From positions 1 to 32,394 of the forward strand of contig JAFYKQ010000046.1 of the NCBI GenBank assembly GCA_017537565.1: a stretch of DNA of 32,394 bases, read 5' to 3'. Source of the DNA: Flavobacteriales bacterium. GTDB lineage: Bacteria > Bacteroidota > Bacteroidia > Flavobacteriales > UBA1820. This document shows positions 25,582-32,214 of the stretch, piece by piece. Numbering within the stretch: the stretch's first letter is position 1; each line of letters begins with the position of its first letter. The translations under genes were made by a program, and so were the position numbers. Under the pieces are notes generated by a model that saw nothing but the letters and a program-made list of their open reading frames with translations, did no database searches and was not told the DNA's origin.

Positions 25582-27483
25582 ATGAGCGAGCAGATAAAAC
25601 ACGAATGTGGTATAGCTATGGTGCGTCTTTTACGCCCATTATCATATTACCAGGAAAAATACGGCAGTGCATTTTGGGGACTGAACAAGATGTACCTGCT
25701 TATGGAAAAACAGCATAACCGTGGCCAGGACGGTGCTGGTATAGCAGCTGTTAAACTAAACTCTCCTGTAGGTCTTCCTTATATAGACCGCGTACGTAGC
25801 CGCGACCCACAACCTATAAAAGACGTATTCCGTCAGGTAAACGGAGACATAAACCAGCTCCTAAAATCAAATCCCGAGCACAAGAACGACACACAGTGGA
25901 TAAAGGAGAACGTTCCTTTTGCATCAGAGATATATTTAGGACACCTGCGTTATGGAACTTACGGTGGTAACACCATCGAAGCCATACACCCATTTATGCG
26001 TAAAAACATAAACGCAGCCAAAAATCTGGTAGTAGCTGGCAACTTCAATATGACCAATGCTGCATTCCTATATAAACGTCTGGTAGAAATGGGACACCAC
26101 CCTATCGCCCAGCTGGACACTATCACTGTGATGGAACGTATAGGACACTTCCTGGACGACGAGGTTGACAATATCGTTTATAAGCACAAACAGGAGGGAA
26201 TGCCTGGACTGGAAATAGCTTCTCGTGTGAATGAAGAATTGAGTACGTTGCGAGTACTGGAACGTGCGGCAGCTCGTTTTGACGGAGGTTTTGTGATAGG
26301 AGGTCTTATAGGTCACGGTGATGCTTTTGTATTGAGAGACCCTGCGGGCATACGTCCTGCATTCTATTATGCCGACGACGAAGTTATAGTGGTAGCATCT
26401 GAACGTCCTGTGATACAGACAGCGTTTAATGTACCTATTGATTCTGTACACGAGGTAGAAGCAGGTCACGCTCTTATCATGAAAAGAGACGGAACATACG
26501 GTATGTATCCTGTTATGGAACAACTGGAGAAAAAGGCTTGTTCTTTTGAACGTATATATTTCTCTCGTGGCAGTGATGCCGACATTTACCAGGAACGCAA
26601 AAAACTAGGTCGCAATCTGGTTCCTGCTCTGCTGGAAAAAGTGGACTATGACCTACCTCACACAGTGCTATCCTTTATCCCAAATACAGCCGAAAGTTCA
26701 TACTTTGGACTGATAGAAGGCATGGACGAATACCTCAATGCTCGCAAGGCTCGTGAGATATCGGCCCTTATACAGAAAAACGAACACCCTAGCGAGCAGC
26801 AGATAAACGAAATTCTTTCGGCTCGTGTACGTGGGGAGAAGATTGCCATAAAAGACGTCAAATTGCGTACGTTCATCACAGAAGACGCTTCGCGTGATGA
26901 TATGGTGGCTCACGTGTATGATGTGACATACGGTGTGGTACAACCAGATGACCATCTGGCTCTTATAGATGACTCGATAGTACGTGGAACAACTCTTCAA
27001 CAGAGCATAGTACGCATAATGGACCGTTTACGTCCTAAACACCTCATAATACTATCCAGCGCTCCACAGGTACGTTATCCAGACTGCTATGGTATAGATA
27101 TGGCCAGCATGCAGGAGTTTATAGCGTTCCGTGCAGCGATAGCGCTACTTAAAGAAAATGGAATGGAGTCTGTAATAGATGATGTTTACCGCAAGTGTAA
27201 AGCACAGGAATGTCTGGAAGATGCACAGTTGGTGAACTACGTAAAGGAAATCTATGCTCCATTTACCGACGAACAGATAGCCGACAAGATAGCACAGATG
27301 ATAACATCAGAAGATACACACGCTCGTATAAGTGTTATATTCCAGACACTGGAAGGCTTGCACGATGCTTGTCCTAATCACTTGGGAGACTGGTATTTTT
27401 CGGGAGACTATCCTACGGTGGGAGGTAACAGAATGGTCAACAACGCCTTTATCTCTTACATAGAAGGAAAAGACAAAAAATAA
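25582..27483 (+). CDS. purF: Amidophosphoribosyltransferase, long Bacteroidetes form
   Basis: The 633-residue enzyme joins an N-terminal Ntn glutaminase to a phosphoribosyltransferase domain. It is expected to make phosphoribosylamine from PRPP and glutamine, the first step of purine synthesis. Cys9 in HECGIAM is the candidate nucleophile, with NRGQDGAG (46-53), LRYGTYGG (122-129) and GNFNMTN (153-159). The PRPP loop is LALIDDSIVRGTT (459-471). The protein is about 150 residues longer than standard PurF, with insertions at 55-115 and 385-430. Eight residues precede Cys9 and would have to be removed for it to act as an N-terminal nucleophile. A shorter canonical PurF may exist elsewhere in the genome, so the exact role is less sure than the family. 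Confidence 0.85.
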   Translation: MSEQIKHECGIAMVRLLRPLSYYQEKYGSAFWGLNKMYLLMEKQHNRGQDGAGIAAVKLNSPVGLPYIDRVRSRDPQPIKDVFRQVNGDINQLLKSNPEHKNDTQWIKENVPFASEIYLGHLRYGTYGGNTIEAIHPFMRKNINAAKNLVVAGNFNMTNAAFLYKRLVEMGHHPIAQLDTITVMERIGHFLDDEVDNIVYKHKQEGMPGLEIASRVNEELSTLRVLERAAARFDGGFVIGGLIGHGDAFVLRDPAGIRPAFYYADDEVIVVASERPVIQTAFNVPIDSVHEVEAGHALIMKRDGTYGMYPVMEQLEKKACSFERIYFSRGSDADIYQERKKLGRNLVPALLEKVDYDLPHTVLSFIPNTAESSYFGLIEGMDEYLNARKAREISALIQKNEHPSEQQINEILSARVRGEKIAIKDVKLRTFITEDASRDDMVAHVYDVTYGVVQPDDHLALIDDSIVRGTTLQQSIVRIMDRLRPKHLIILSSAPQVRYPDCYGIDMASMQEFIAFRAAIALLKENGMESVIDDVYRKCKAQECLEDAQLVNYVKEIYAPFTDEQIADKIAQMITSEDTHARISVIFQTLEGLHDACPNHLGDWYFSGDYPTVGGNRMVNNAFISYIEGKDKK

Positions 27484-27507
27484 TCATCTACCCATATATG
27501 TAAAACC

Positions 27508-27539
27508 AAAAAGCTCACCCCACGGGGCGAGCTTTTTTA
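27508..27539. terminator. Bidirectional terminator
   Basis: The stem AAAAAGCTC/GAGCTTTTT with an A-C mismatch and then CCCC/GGGG (27508-27521 with 27524-27537). T runs follow on both strands. It serves purF and the opposing outer-membrane gene. Confidence 0.85.
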
Positions 27540-27559
27540 TACATCATAAGGTCATTTAT

Positions 27560-28198
27560 CTAGAACTGATAACCAAACGATATCACAAAACCACTTAGGT
27601 GTGCACGTACATCGTCCAGTAGTACATATCCGCCATCGGTAGGGAAACTTTCTCCAGAATCTGGGTCCACGACAACCTCTCCCGACCCTGGTACAGGCTC
27701 CCACATCTTACTCAACGAACCATTATATCGTTCATAGACATATCCTATGGATAGTTTAAGAGCTTGACCTCCCTTGAGCATCATCTTAATGCCCACCGTT
27801 GGTTCGGCAAATATACTATTGATACCAGAATAACCTATGCTCGCTCCCGCATAAGGCACATATTTGTGTTTTTTAGGATTGATAAGATTACTCTGCCCGT
27901 GTAGGAAAAGGGTCCACTGTGTCGTTTCCTTATAGTAACGTTGAGTGTAGTAATAAAGACCTGTTCCAAGACCTACCGATGCATAATCACCAAAGGCCAG
28001 CCCGTGTATCGTTGTAATACCATATCGTCCCACCCCAGAATTACCTATACGTATAGATGCGTCTATACTACCGCGATATTTGACGTTACTGTTGGGATTA
28101 GGTGCAAAATAAGCCGATGTGGTACCTTCTGGAAAAGCTTGTGCAGACAACTCACAGAATGCTGGCACCAATAATAACAATAAGAATAATTTTTTCAT
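27560..28198 (-). CDS. Predicted outer-membrane beta-barrel protein
   Basis: The 212-residue product has a clear signal peptide (MKKLFLLLLLVPAFCELSAQ). The rest alternates short amphipathic strands with turns (YASVGLGTGLYYYTQRYY, YVPYAGASIGYSG, QALKLSIGYVYERY) and ends GFVISFGYQF; a final aromatic residue is the usual signal for barrel insertion. About eight strands fit, as in small OmpA/OmpX-like barrels. Loop residues around 165-190 are acidic and Pro/Gly-rich. Function is unknown. A -7 box (TATATTTG, minus strand, 28231-28238) is present 33 bases upstream of the start. It converges on purF and shares its terminator. Confidence 0.75.
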   Translation of the reverse strand: MKKLFLLLLLVPAFCELSAQAFPEGTTSAYFAPNPNSNVKYRGSIDASIRIGNSGVGRYGITTIHGLAFGDYASVGLGTGLYYYTQRYYKETTQWTLFLHGQSNLINPKKHKYVPYAGASIGYSGINSIFAEPTVGIKMMLKGGQALKLSIGYVYERYNGSLSKMWEPVPGSGEVVVDPDSGESFPTDGGYVLLDDVRAHLSGFVISFGYQF

Positions 28199-28230
28199 AA
28201 TAAAGACTATTTTGTTGTGTGTTTACGGCT

Positions 28231-28238
28231 CAAATATA
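28231..28238 (-). promoter_or_regulatory. -7 element of the outer-membrane protein gene
   Basis: The minus strand reads TATATTTG, an exact TAnnTTTG match, 33 bases before ATG 28198. A -33 element is not evident. Confidence 0.5.
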
Positions 28239-28269
28239 ACACTTTTTCACTTATATCATAAGTCCATAC

Positions 28270-28301
28270 AAAAAAAAGCACACTTTTTTCAAAGTGTGCT
28301 T
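28270..28301 (-). terminator. Terminator of rpsO
   Basis: An 11-bp perfect stem (AAGCACACTTT 28276-28286 with AAAGTGTGCTT 28291-28301). On the minus strand it is followed by a run of T, 24 bases past the rpsO stop. Confidence 0.9.
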
Positions 28302-28324
28302 CTCCTGTGGGATATGAAGTGTGA

Positions 28325-28594
28325 TTATTTTCTCAGTCCCAATTGTTCAACTATCTTACGGTAACGGTTGATGTCACGGTCTTTAAGATAGTTAAGAAGT
28401 GAACGACGTTTACCTACCAGTTTAGTAAGAGAGCGTTCTGTGTTGAAATCGTGAATGTTTTTCTTAAGGTGTTCAGTAAGGTGGCTGATACGATAAGAAA
28501 ATAGAGCTATCTGTCCTTCGATAGATCCTGTGTCAGTAGCAGATTTTCCGTACTGAGCAAAAATTTCCTGTTTTTTTTCTTTTGATAGATACAT
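28325..28594 (-). CDS. rpsO: 30S ribosomal protein S15
   Basis: The 89-residue product is a full match to S15: [45 protein letters not shown] and the final [14 protein letters not shown]15 binds 16S rRNA early in small-subunit assembly. It stands alone with its own -7 box (TACATTTG, minus strand, 28644-28651) and terminator. The leader to the start codon is about 40-45 bases; I cannot tell whether it folds for autoregulation as in E. coli. Confidence 0.97.
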   Translation of the reverse strand: MYLSKEKKQEIFAQYGKSATDTGSIEGQIALFSYRISHLTEHLKKNIHDFNTERSLTKLVGKRRSLLNYLKDRDINRYRKIVEQLGLRK

Positions 28595-28643
28595 GCCAAT
28601 ATCGGTTTAATGATTGTTATGTATGATTTTTAATTGTGCGGGG

Positions 28644-28651
28644 CAAATGTA
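28644..28651 (-). promoter_or_regulatory. -7 element of rpsO
   Basis: The minus strand reads TACATTTG, an exact TAnnTTTG. It is 49 bases before the rpsO ATG; the -33 region is A-rich with only a weak match. Confidence 0.6.
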
Positions 28652-28779
28652 CGTACTTTTTTTCTTTTTCCAGTCATAATATCACATTTTTTTCCATTTA
28701 AAATATGATAACTCTTTTTCCTTCTCACACTACCCCACAGACCGTATATTTATATATAACAACCATAAATCTTAAACAG

Positions 28780-29025
28780 ATGAACATCATTTGGTACATA
28801 GCCATAGGCATCGTGGCTGGGATTTTAGCCGATAAAATTACTGGAAAAGACAGTTTCGGATTATTTGGGTATCTTCTATTGGGTGTGATAGGCAGCGTGA
28901 TAGGAGGCTGGTTATTTTCTTTTACAGGGATTGGTTCTATGATAGGAGTAATAGGTTCTTTTATAAGTGCTGCGGTGATTGCAATCCTGCTACTATGGGT
29001 TATAATACTCATAAAGAAAATGTAA
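28780..29025 (+). CDS. GlsB/YeaQ/YmgE-family small membrane protein
   Basis: The 81-residue product starts MNIIWYIAIGIVAGILADKI and has three hydrophobic segments rich in Gly: about 4-18, 27-47 and 55-78. The pattern GxxAGxLAxKI, then GYLLLGVIGSVIGGWLF is typical of the family sometimes called transglycosylase-associated. Members are stress-linked inner-membrane proteins of unknown activity. I chose ATG 28780; the frame is open to 28705, but the added residues are unlike the family. It diverges from rpsO. A TATATTTA about 36 bases upstream is a weak -7 candidate. Confidence 0.85.
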   Translation: MNIIWYIAIGIVAGILADKITGKDSFGLFGYLLLGVIGSVIGGWLFSFTGIGSMIGVIGSFISAAVIAILLLWVIILIKKM

Positions 29026-29040
29026 AATCCTGCCAAACGC

Positions 29041-29070
29041 TTGCATTTCTGCAAAATATACTTAAATTAG
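29041..29070 (+). promoter_or_regulatory. Candidate promoter of the Cys/His-rich lipoprotein, TAnnTTAG variant
   Basis: TTG (29041-29043), 19 bases, TAAATTAG (29063-29070), one base off TAnnTTTG, 39 bases before the ATG at 29110. Confidence 0.5.
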
Positions 29071-29109
29071 CACGCAGAAAATAGTATTAACCATAAATTT
29101 GAAGAAAAG

Positions 29110-29595
29110 ATGAAAAAAGTATTATTGGCCATTATGAGCATTGCCTTGTTTGCTTCGTGCTGTTCTGTCCCACAAGAGGTAAAAGATGCCTTTGCAGCAG
29201 ATTTCCCTACTGCAAGTGACGCTGTATGGGATTGTGATGATGACTCTTATGAAGTATCATACGTTGTGGACGGAGTGCGTTATGAAACCGAATATGACAA
29301 ACTAGGAAACAAGATGGCAACAGATGACCCACAACCTTCTACTTGCTCACACGGTCACGGCACTTGCAGCGGAGACCATCAGGGACATAACCACGGTACA
29401 TGTGAGGGAAATCATGAGCATTCGACTTGCAAAGACAGCACTGCTTGCACTGGCGAACACCACCATCACGACCACGCAGCCTGTGACGGCAACCACGACC
29501 ATTCTGCCTGCAAAGACAGCACTGCTTGCACTGGAGAGCATAAACACGACAAGACCACCTGCACAGGTAATCACGAGAATTGCTCTCATAAATAA
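29110..29595 (+). CDS. Lipoprotein: PepSY-like N-terminal part and a Cys/His-rich repeat tail
   Basis: The 161-residue product has a lipoprotein signal with lipobox FASC (Cys17). Residues 20-70 (VPQEVKDAFAADFPTASDAVW, then YEVSYVVDGVRYETEYDKLGN) resemble PepSY-like domains of Bacteroidetes exported proteins. Residues 75-161 are a low-complexity tail with His, Cys, Asp and Gly, built on a 27-residue unit around HSxCKDSTACTGEH. Two copies share a perfect 26-base DNA repeat (29428-29453 and 29509-29534), so the tail grew by duplication. Spaced Cys and clustered His (HHHHDH, HGHGTC) point to binding of zinc, copper or nickel at the cell surface or periplasm. Function is inference; no export or import genes lie nearby. 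A terminator follows. Confidence 0.78.
   Translation: MKKVLLAIMSIALFASCCSVPQEVKDAFAADFPTASDAVWDCDDDSYEVSYVVDGVRYETEYDKLGNKMATDDPQPSTCSHGHGTCSGDHQGHNHGTCEGNHEHSTCKDSTACTGEHHHHDHAACDGNHDHSACKDSTACTGEHKHDKTTCTGNHENCSHK
29428..29534 (+). repeat. 81-base direct repeat unit inside the Cys/His-rich tail
   Basis: The bases at 29428-29453 are repeated exactly at 29509-29534, an offset of 81 (27 codons). They encode CKDSTACTG. The flanking bases are similar but not identical, as expected from an older in-frame duplication. Confidence 0.9.
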
Positions 29596-29610
29596 TTTGG
29601 AATAAAAACT

Positions 29611-29637
29611 ACCCCGCCTTTCGGCGGGGATTTTTTA
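29611..29637 (+). terminator. Rho-independent terminator
   Basis: The stem CCCCGCC/GGCGGGG (29612-29618 with 29623-29629) has a TTTC loop and a T run after it. It ends the lipoprotein gene. Confidence 0.9.
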
Positions 29638-29664
29638 TATATCTACTTGTAATTGTTTAAAATG

Positions 29665-29689
29665 AAAAAGCCAACCTTAGGTTGGCTTT
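29665..29689 (-). terminator. Terminator of tRNA-Leu
   Basis: The stem AAAGCCAACC/GGTTGGCTTT (29667-29676 with 29680-29689) has loop TTA. On the minus strand T residues follow, four bases past the tRNA 3' end. Confidence 0.85.
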
Positions 29690-29693
29690 CTAG

Positions 29694-29777
29694 TACCCAG
29701 AGCGGGGGTCGAACCCGCACGCCCGTGAAGGCACTGGATTTTGAGTCCAGCGCGTCTACCAATTCCGCCATCTGGGC
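29694..29777 (-). tRNA. tRNA-Leu (anticodon CAA)
   Basis: On the minus strand the acceptor GCCCAGA pairs with TCTGGGT (G-T at the end pair). There is a leucine-type D arm (GGCGGAATTGGTAGACGC), anticodon stem CTGGA/TCCAG around CTCAAAA (CAA at plus 29741-29743), a long variable arm (TGCCTTCACGGGCGT) and T arm GCGGGTTCGACCCCCGC. The discriminator is A; CCA is not encoded. Its promoter and terminator are both clear. Confidence 0.96.
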
Positions 29778-29796
29778 ATAACGTTCTCTGGCGGTG

Positions 29797-29828
29797 CAAA
29801 TATAGTATGTTTTTCTATTCTGACCAAA
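29797..29828 (-). promoter_or_regulatory. Consensus promoter of tRNA-Leu
   Basis: On the minus strand: TTTG (plus 29825-29828), 20 bases, TATATTTG (plus 29797-29804). The tRNA starts 19 bases downstream. Confidence 0.85.
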
Positions 29829-29847
29829 AGAAAAATATTTTTTCGCT

Positions 29848-29880
29848 AAAAAAAAGCACAGCCATATAAAGACTGTGCCT
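29848..29880 (-). terminator. Terminator of the acidic-tailed protein gene
   Basis: On the minus strand GCACAG and CTGTGC (29856-29861 with 29873-29878) form a short stem with an 11-base loop, followed by eight T. Confidence 0.7.
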
Positions 29881-29922
29881 CAATCTATCATTGATTAAAA
29901 ATTATATTGTCATGAAAACTCT

Positions 29923-30276
29923 TTATTCGTCTATATCATCGTCATCATCTAGCTCGTCATCACGATGAGCATTTTCTTCTTTTTTCTCGTCTTCTTCCTG
30001 TGATTTTTCTTCTTCTTCTATCTCACGAGGTTTGCTTGGTGTTTCCACCATAGTATGGTCCATCTCAAAATTTTCAAGACCCACACTTAAATAACGACCT
30101 ATTTTGATAAGATAGACAGCATCTGGAGCTTCTACCTGTATAGCTTCTATCGTTTCGTTTTTCTGATTTTTAAATACTATGATATCGTCCTCAAAATAAC
30201 CTTCGGGATACTTTTCTTTCACCAGTGCCATTATCTCTGGTGTCATTTTTTTGGAATCTATTATAAGTCTTTTCAT
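29923..30276 (-). CDS. Small cytoplasmic protein with a highly acidic tail, unknown function
   Basis: The 117-residue product opens MKRLIIDSKKMTPEIMALVK, followed by a compact alpha/beta segment to about residue 75 (DIIVFKNQKNETIEAIQVEA, VYLIKIGRYLSVGLENFEMD). It ends in about 35 residues that are mostly Glu, Asp and Lys, finishing DDELDDDDDIDE. I recall similar small hypothetical proteins in many Bacteroidetes genomes, with a conserved front and a variable acidic end. There is no signal or membrane segment. The tail could mediate binding to basic proteins such as ribosomal or DNA-binding proteins, but this is a guess. A perfect palindrome (30290-30299) lies 14 bases upstream of the start. 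A terminator follows at 29848-29880. Confidence 0.75.
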   Translation of the reverse strand: MKRLIIDSKKMTPEIMALVKEKYPEGYFEDDIIVFKNQKNETIEAIQVEAPDAVYLIKIGRYLSVGLENFEMDHTMVETPSKPREIEEEEKSQEEDEKKEENAHRDDELDDDDDIDE

Positions 30277-30289
30277 TTTTTATCTAGTG

Positions 30290-30299
30290 GGGTTAACCC
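30290..30299. promoter_or_regulatory. Perfect 10-base palindrome upstream of the acidic-tailed protein gene
   Basis: GGGTTAACCC is centred 19 bases from the start codon of the minus-strand gene, where an operator or leader element would sit. Flanks AGT and ACT extend the symmetry imperfectly. Only a single copy was found. Confidence 0.3.
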
Positions 30300-30511
30300 T
30301 TTACTTTTTTTATTTGCTTTATAGATATTGCGACCATTTCTATGGGCGTGCTAATATATAAAAGTCCCTCAAACTCTCATAATTTTCTAATGAAAAATTA
30401 CTATCTTTAATATGCAGATAGCCAAAAGATTGAGTAATACACATTGTTAAATCTTTGGATTAAAAATGTCTTTATCACCCAAAACACAGCCTACAATCAC
30501 CCAAACGCCAT

Positions 30512-30970
30512 ATGAAACACCTATTTTATCTATCACTCATACACGCCGCTGCATCATCACTAATGCTTATTTCTTGCGACAAAATAGCCACACATTGCCC
30601 TTCATACGGTCCTCTACGTGTAGAAATAGACCTCCATATAGATATCCCATCACAGAACCCCTACATCAACGGCTATGTAGAATATCACGGAACAAATGCC
30701 GGTTATGGTGGCGTAGTAGTCGTTCCCTCCTATGGAGCTAGTGGTTTCAGAGCATTTGAACTATCGGCCCCTCACCTACCTCATACTCCCGATAACCTAC
30801 TGACGATATGTGACGATGCAATGAGAGCTTTCTGTCCCACAGATAGCAGTTTTTTTATGCTATCAAATGGCCTACCACTAGCAGAGGGCAAGTGCGTAAG
30901 CCCTTGCCCTCTGGTGGAGTATATAGTTACCTATGATGAAACAAATAGGGTGATAAGTGTTCGCAATTAG
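30512..30970 (+). CDS. Lipoprotein with a degenerate Rieske-like domain
   Basis: The 152-residue product has a lipoprotein signal with lipobox LISC (Cys22). Residues 58-152 follow the layout of Rieske [2Fe-2S] proteins: GGVVVVPSYGASGFRAFELSAPHLP (66-90), then CPTDSSFFMLSNGLPLAEGK (108-127) and PLVEYIVTYDETNRVISV. In true Rieske domains the ligands are Cys-x-His and Cys-x-x-His. Here the first motif is Ala86-Pro-His88 and the second is Cys108-Pro-Thr-Asp111, so two of four ligands are lost and a normal cluster is unlikely. Extra Cys at 29, 100, 128 and 132 could form disulfides. The gene ends on the corA stop codon. The Rieske call rests on pattern, not a search. Confidence 0.7.
   Translation: MKHLFYLSLIHAAASSLMLISCDKIATHCPSYGPLRVEIDLHIDIPSQNPYINGYVEYHGTNAGYGGVVVVPSYGASGFRAFELSAPHLPHTPDNLLTICDDAMRAFCPTDSSFFMLSNGLPLAEGKCVSPCPLVEYIVTYDETNRVISVRN
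30882..30913. other. Long hairpin inside the end of the Rieske-like gene
   Basis: A perfect 11-bp inverted repeat, CAGAGGGCAAG (30882-30892) and CTTGCCCTCTG (30903-30913), has a 10-base loop. It lies in codons 124-134, about 55 bases before the converging stop codons. No T run follows on either strand. Confidence 0.6.
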
Positions 30971-31896
30971 AACCAATTTCTGCGGCGTAACACCCAGAAA
31001 CAGCCCAATGATATGATGAGCGAAACGATTACTATCGTTATAAATGCCCACGGAGTCTCTTGGAACGTATTAGGAACGTTCATACCATAGAAACTCGCTA
31101 TAAGGGTAGGCACCATCAGCACGATAGATACCGATGTAAGCTGTTTCATTATGTTGTTCATATTGTTGGATATGACCGATGCATACGTATCCATCATTCC
31201 CGAAAGAATGTTTGAATGGATATTGGTAGATTCCTGTGCCTGTTTAAGCTCGATTTCCACGTCTTCCAGTAGGTCTTCGTCAAATGTCACACGCTCTACC
31301 TTATTATTTTTAAGGCGTTGGAGGAGCATATAGTTACCATTGATGGACGTGATGAAGAACACATAACATTTCTCGATGTGCAACAATGCCTGCAACTCTT
31401 GGTTACGTACGGCACGTTCCAGACGTTTTTCGGCACGTTTTACCTGTATATTGAGCTGTTTAAGGTATTTAAGATACCACACCGACGATGACAGCAGCAA
31501 CCTTAACACCAGGTTATAGGCATTGGTAAAGCCGCGGTTTTTGCGTTGGTTATAGGTTATAAAATCACTCAACATCTCGTTTTGGTGGTAACATAGAGTA
31601 ACCAGCACATCTCCACGCAATATGATACCCAGTGGCACTGTCGAGAACGGCAAACCGTGATGAGCCGTATCTCTCACCGGGATACGCATAACGATGATTT
31701 TCCAATCGTCCTCGTGTTCTATACGTGGGCGTTCATCGGGGTCCTCTATGTCGTTAAGGAATGATTGAGGGATTTGAAGTTCCTCGGTAAGGTAATTGAG
31801 GTCTTCAAGCGTAGGGTTTTCAATGTTTATCCAGCAGCGGGGAGCCCAATCCTGAATAACGTTGAGTCCGTTGTCTCCGTTTATGAATGTCCGCAT
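30967..31896 (-). CDS. corA: CorA-family magnesium/divalent cation transporter
   Basis: I set the start at ATG 31896 (MRTFINGDNG), giving 309 residues; the open frame reaches 31926, but the extra ten residues are not family-like. The large N-terminal cytoplasmic domain (WINIENPTLEDLNYL, then DPDERPRIEHEDDWKIIVMRIPV) and long coiled helix (about 130-240) precede two membrane segments at the C-terminus. The first ends in the selectivity motif YGMNVPN. The C-terminus has the basic cluster RRRNWF. It forms a pentameric channel that lets Mg2+ (or Co2+, Ni2+) into the cell. Its stop overlaps that of the gene on the other strand (TTAG at 30967-30970). A distant -7 box implies a leader of about 145 bases. 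Confidence 0.93.
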   Translation of the reverse strand: MRTFINGDNGLNVIQDWAPRCWINIENPTLEDLNYLTEELQIPQSFLNDIEDPDERPRIEHEDDWKIIVMRIPVRDTAHHGLPFSTVPLGIILRGDVLVTLCYHQNEMLSDFITYNQRKNRGFTNAYNLVLRLLLSSSVWYLKYLKQLNIQVKRAEKRLERAVRNQELQALLHIEKCYVFFITSINGNYMLLQRLKNNKVERVTFDEDLLEDVEIELKQAQESTNIHSNILSGMMDTYASVISNNMNNIMKQLTSVSIVLMVPTLIASFYGMNVPNTFQETPWAFITIVIVSLIISLGCFWVLRRRNWF

Positions 31897-32008
31897 AGTG
31901 CAAAATACTTTTAGTCTGCAAAGCACGCACTATGGGGCGGTGTGCCTTACAGAAGTTGATAGTTACGTTTCGGATGATAATCGTCCATTTTTCTGTGATT
32001 TTTTAATG

Positions 32009-32034
32009 GAAAACGACCCGCGAGGGCAGTTTTC
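32009..32034 (-). other. Hairpin near the 5' end of the predicted corA leader
   Basis: GAAAAC (32009-32014) pairs with GTTTTC (32029-32034) and CCC (32017-32019) with GGG (32024-32026), with a two-base internal loop on each side. It lies just after the predicted transcript start. Confidence 0.4.
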
Positions 32035-32047
32035 GTGTTAGGCGTGG

Positions 32048-32055
32048 CAAAGGTA
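32048..32055 (-). promoter_or_regulatory. Candidate -7 element for corA
   Basis: The minus strand reads TACCTTTG, matching TAnnTTTG. It lies about 152 bases from the chosen corA start. No clear -33. Confidence 0.4.
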
Positions 32056-32066
32056 AACAAAAAATG

Positions 32067-32111
32067 CATATATGGAGCTTTTTAAAGAAAAAATTCTCCT
32101 ATCCATATATG
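32067..32111. repeat. Inverted pair of CATATATGGA motifs
   Basis: CATATATGGA (32067-32076) and TCCATATATG (32102-32111) are exact reverse complements, each containing the palindrome CATATATG. They sit between the divergent promoter boxes of corA and the receptor gene. Confidence 0.7.
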
Positions 32112-32131
32112 TTGTGTATAAAAATTTTACT

Positions 32132-32139
32132 TAATTTAG
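32132..32139 (+). promoter_or_regulatory. Candidate -7 element of the receptor gene, variant TAATTTAG
   Basis: One base off TAnnTTTG, with TTG (32112-32114) 17 bases upstream. The leader to ATG 32215 would be about 70 bases. Confidence 0.4.
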
Positions 32140-32214
32140 GAGCGGTGTTACAAACACTTGTATTTAATCAAACAAAATAGATATAATCTATTGTAAAAAA
32201 AAACTTACATCGCT

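Larger units (their letters stand above)
31897..32214. other. Intergenic region between corA and the TonB-dependent receptor gene
   Basis: This 318-base stretch holds no gene I can support. It contains a hairpin (32009-32034), a minus-strand -7 box for corA (32048-32055), two copies of a palindromic CATATATGGA motif in inverted order (32067-32111), and a plus-strand TAATTTAG box (32132-32139) for the receptor gene. Confidence 0.6.

Noticed and set aside
29340-29595. CRISPR-like array suggested by repeated bases
   Set aside because: The repeat is in frame within a lipoprotein gene and encodes a protein repeat; there are only two exact copies.
30466-30741. Open frame overlapping the start of the Rieske-like gene
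   Set aside because: Different frame, no signal or domain pattern; the frame starting at 30512 has a lipoprotein signal and domain layout.
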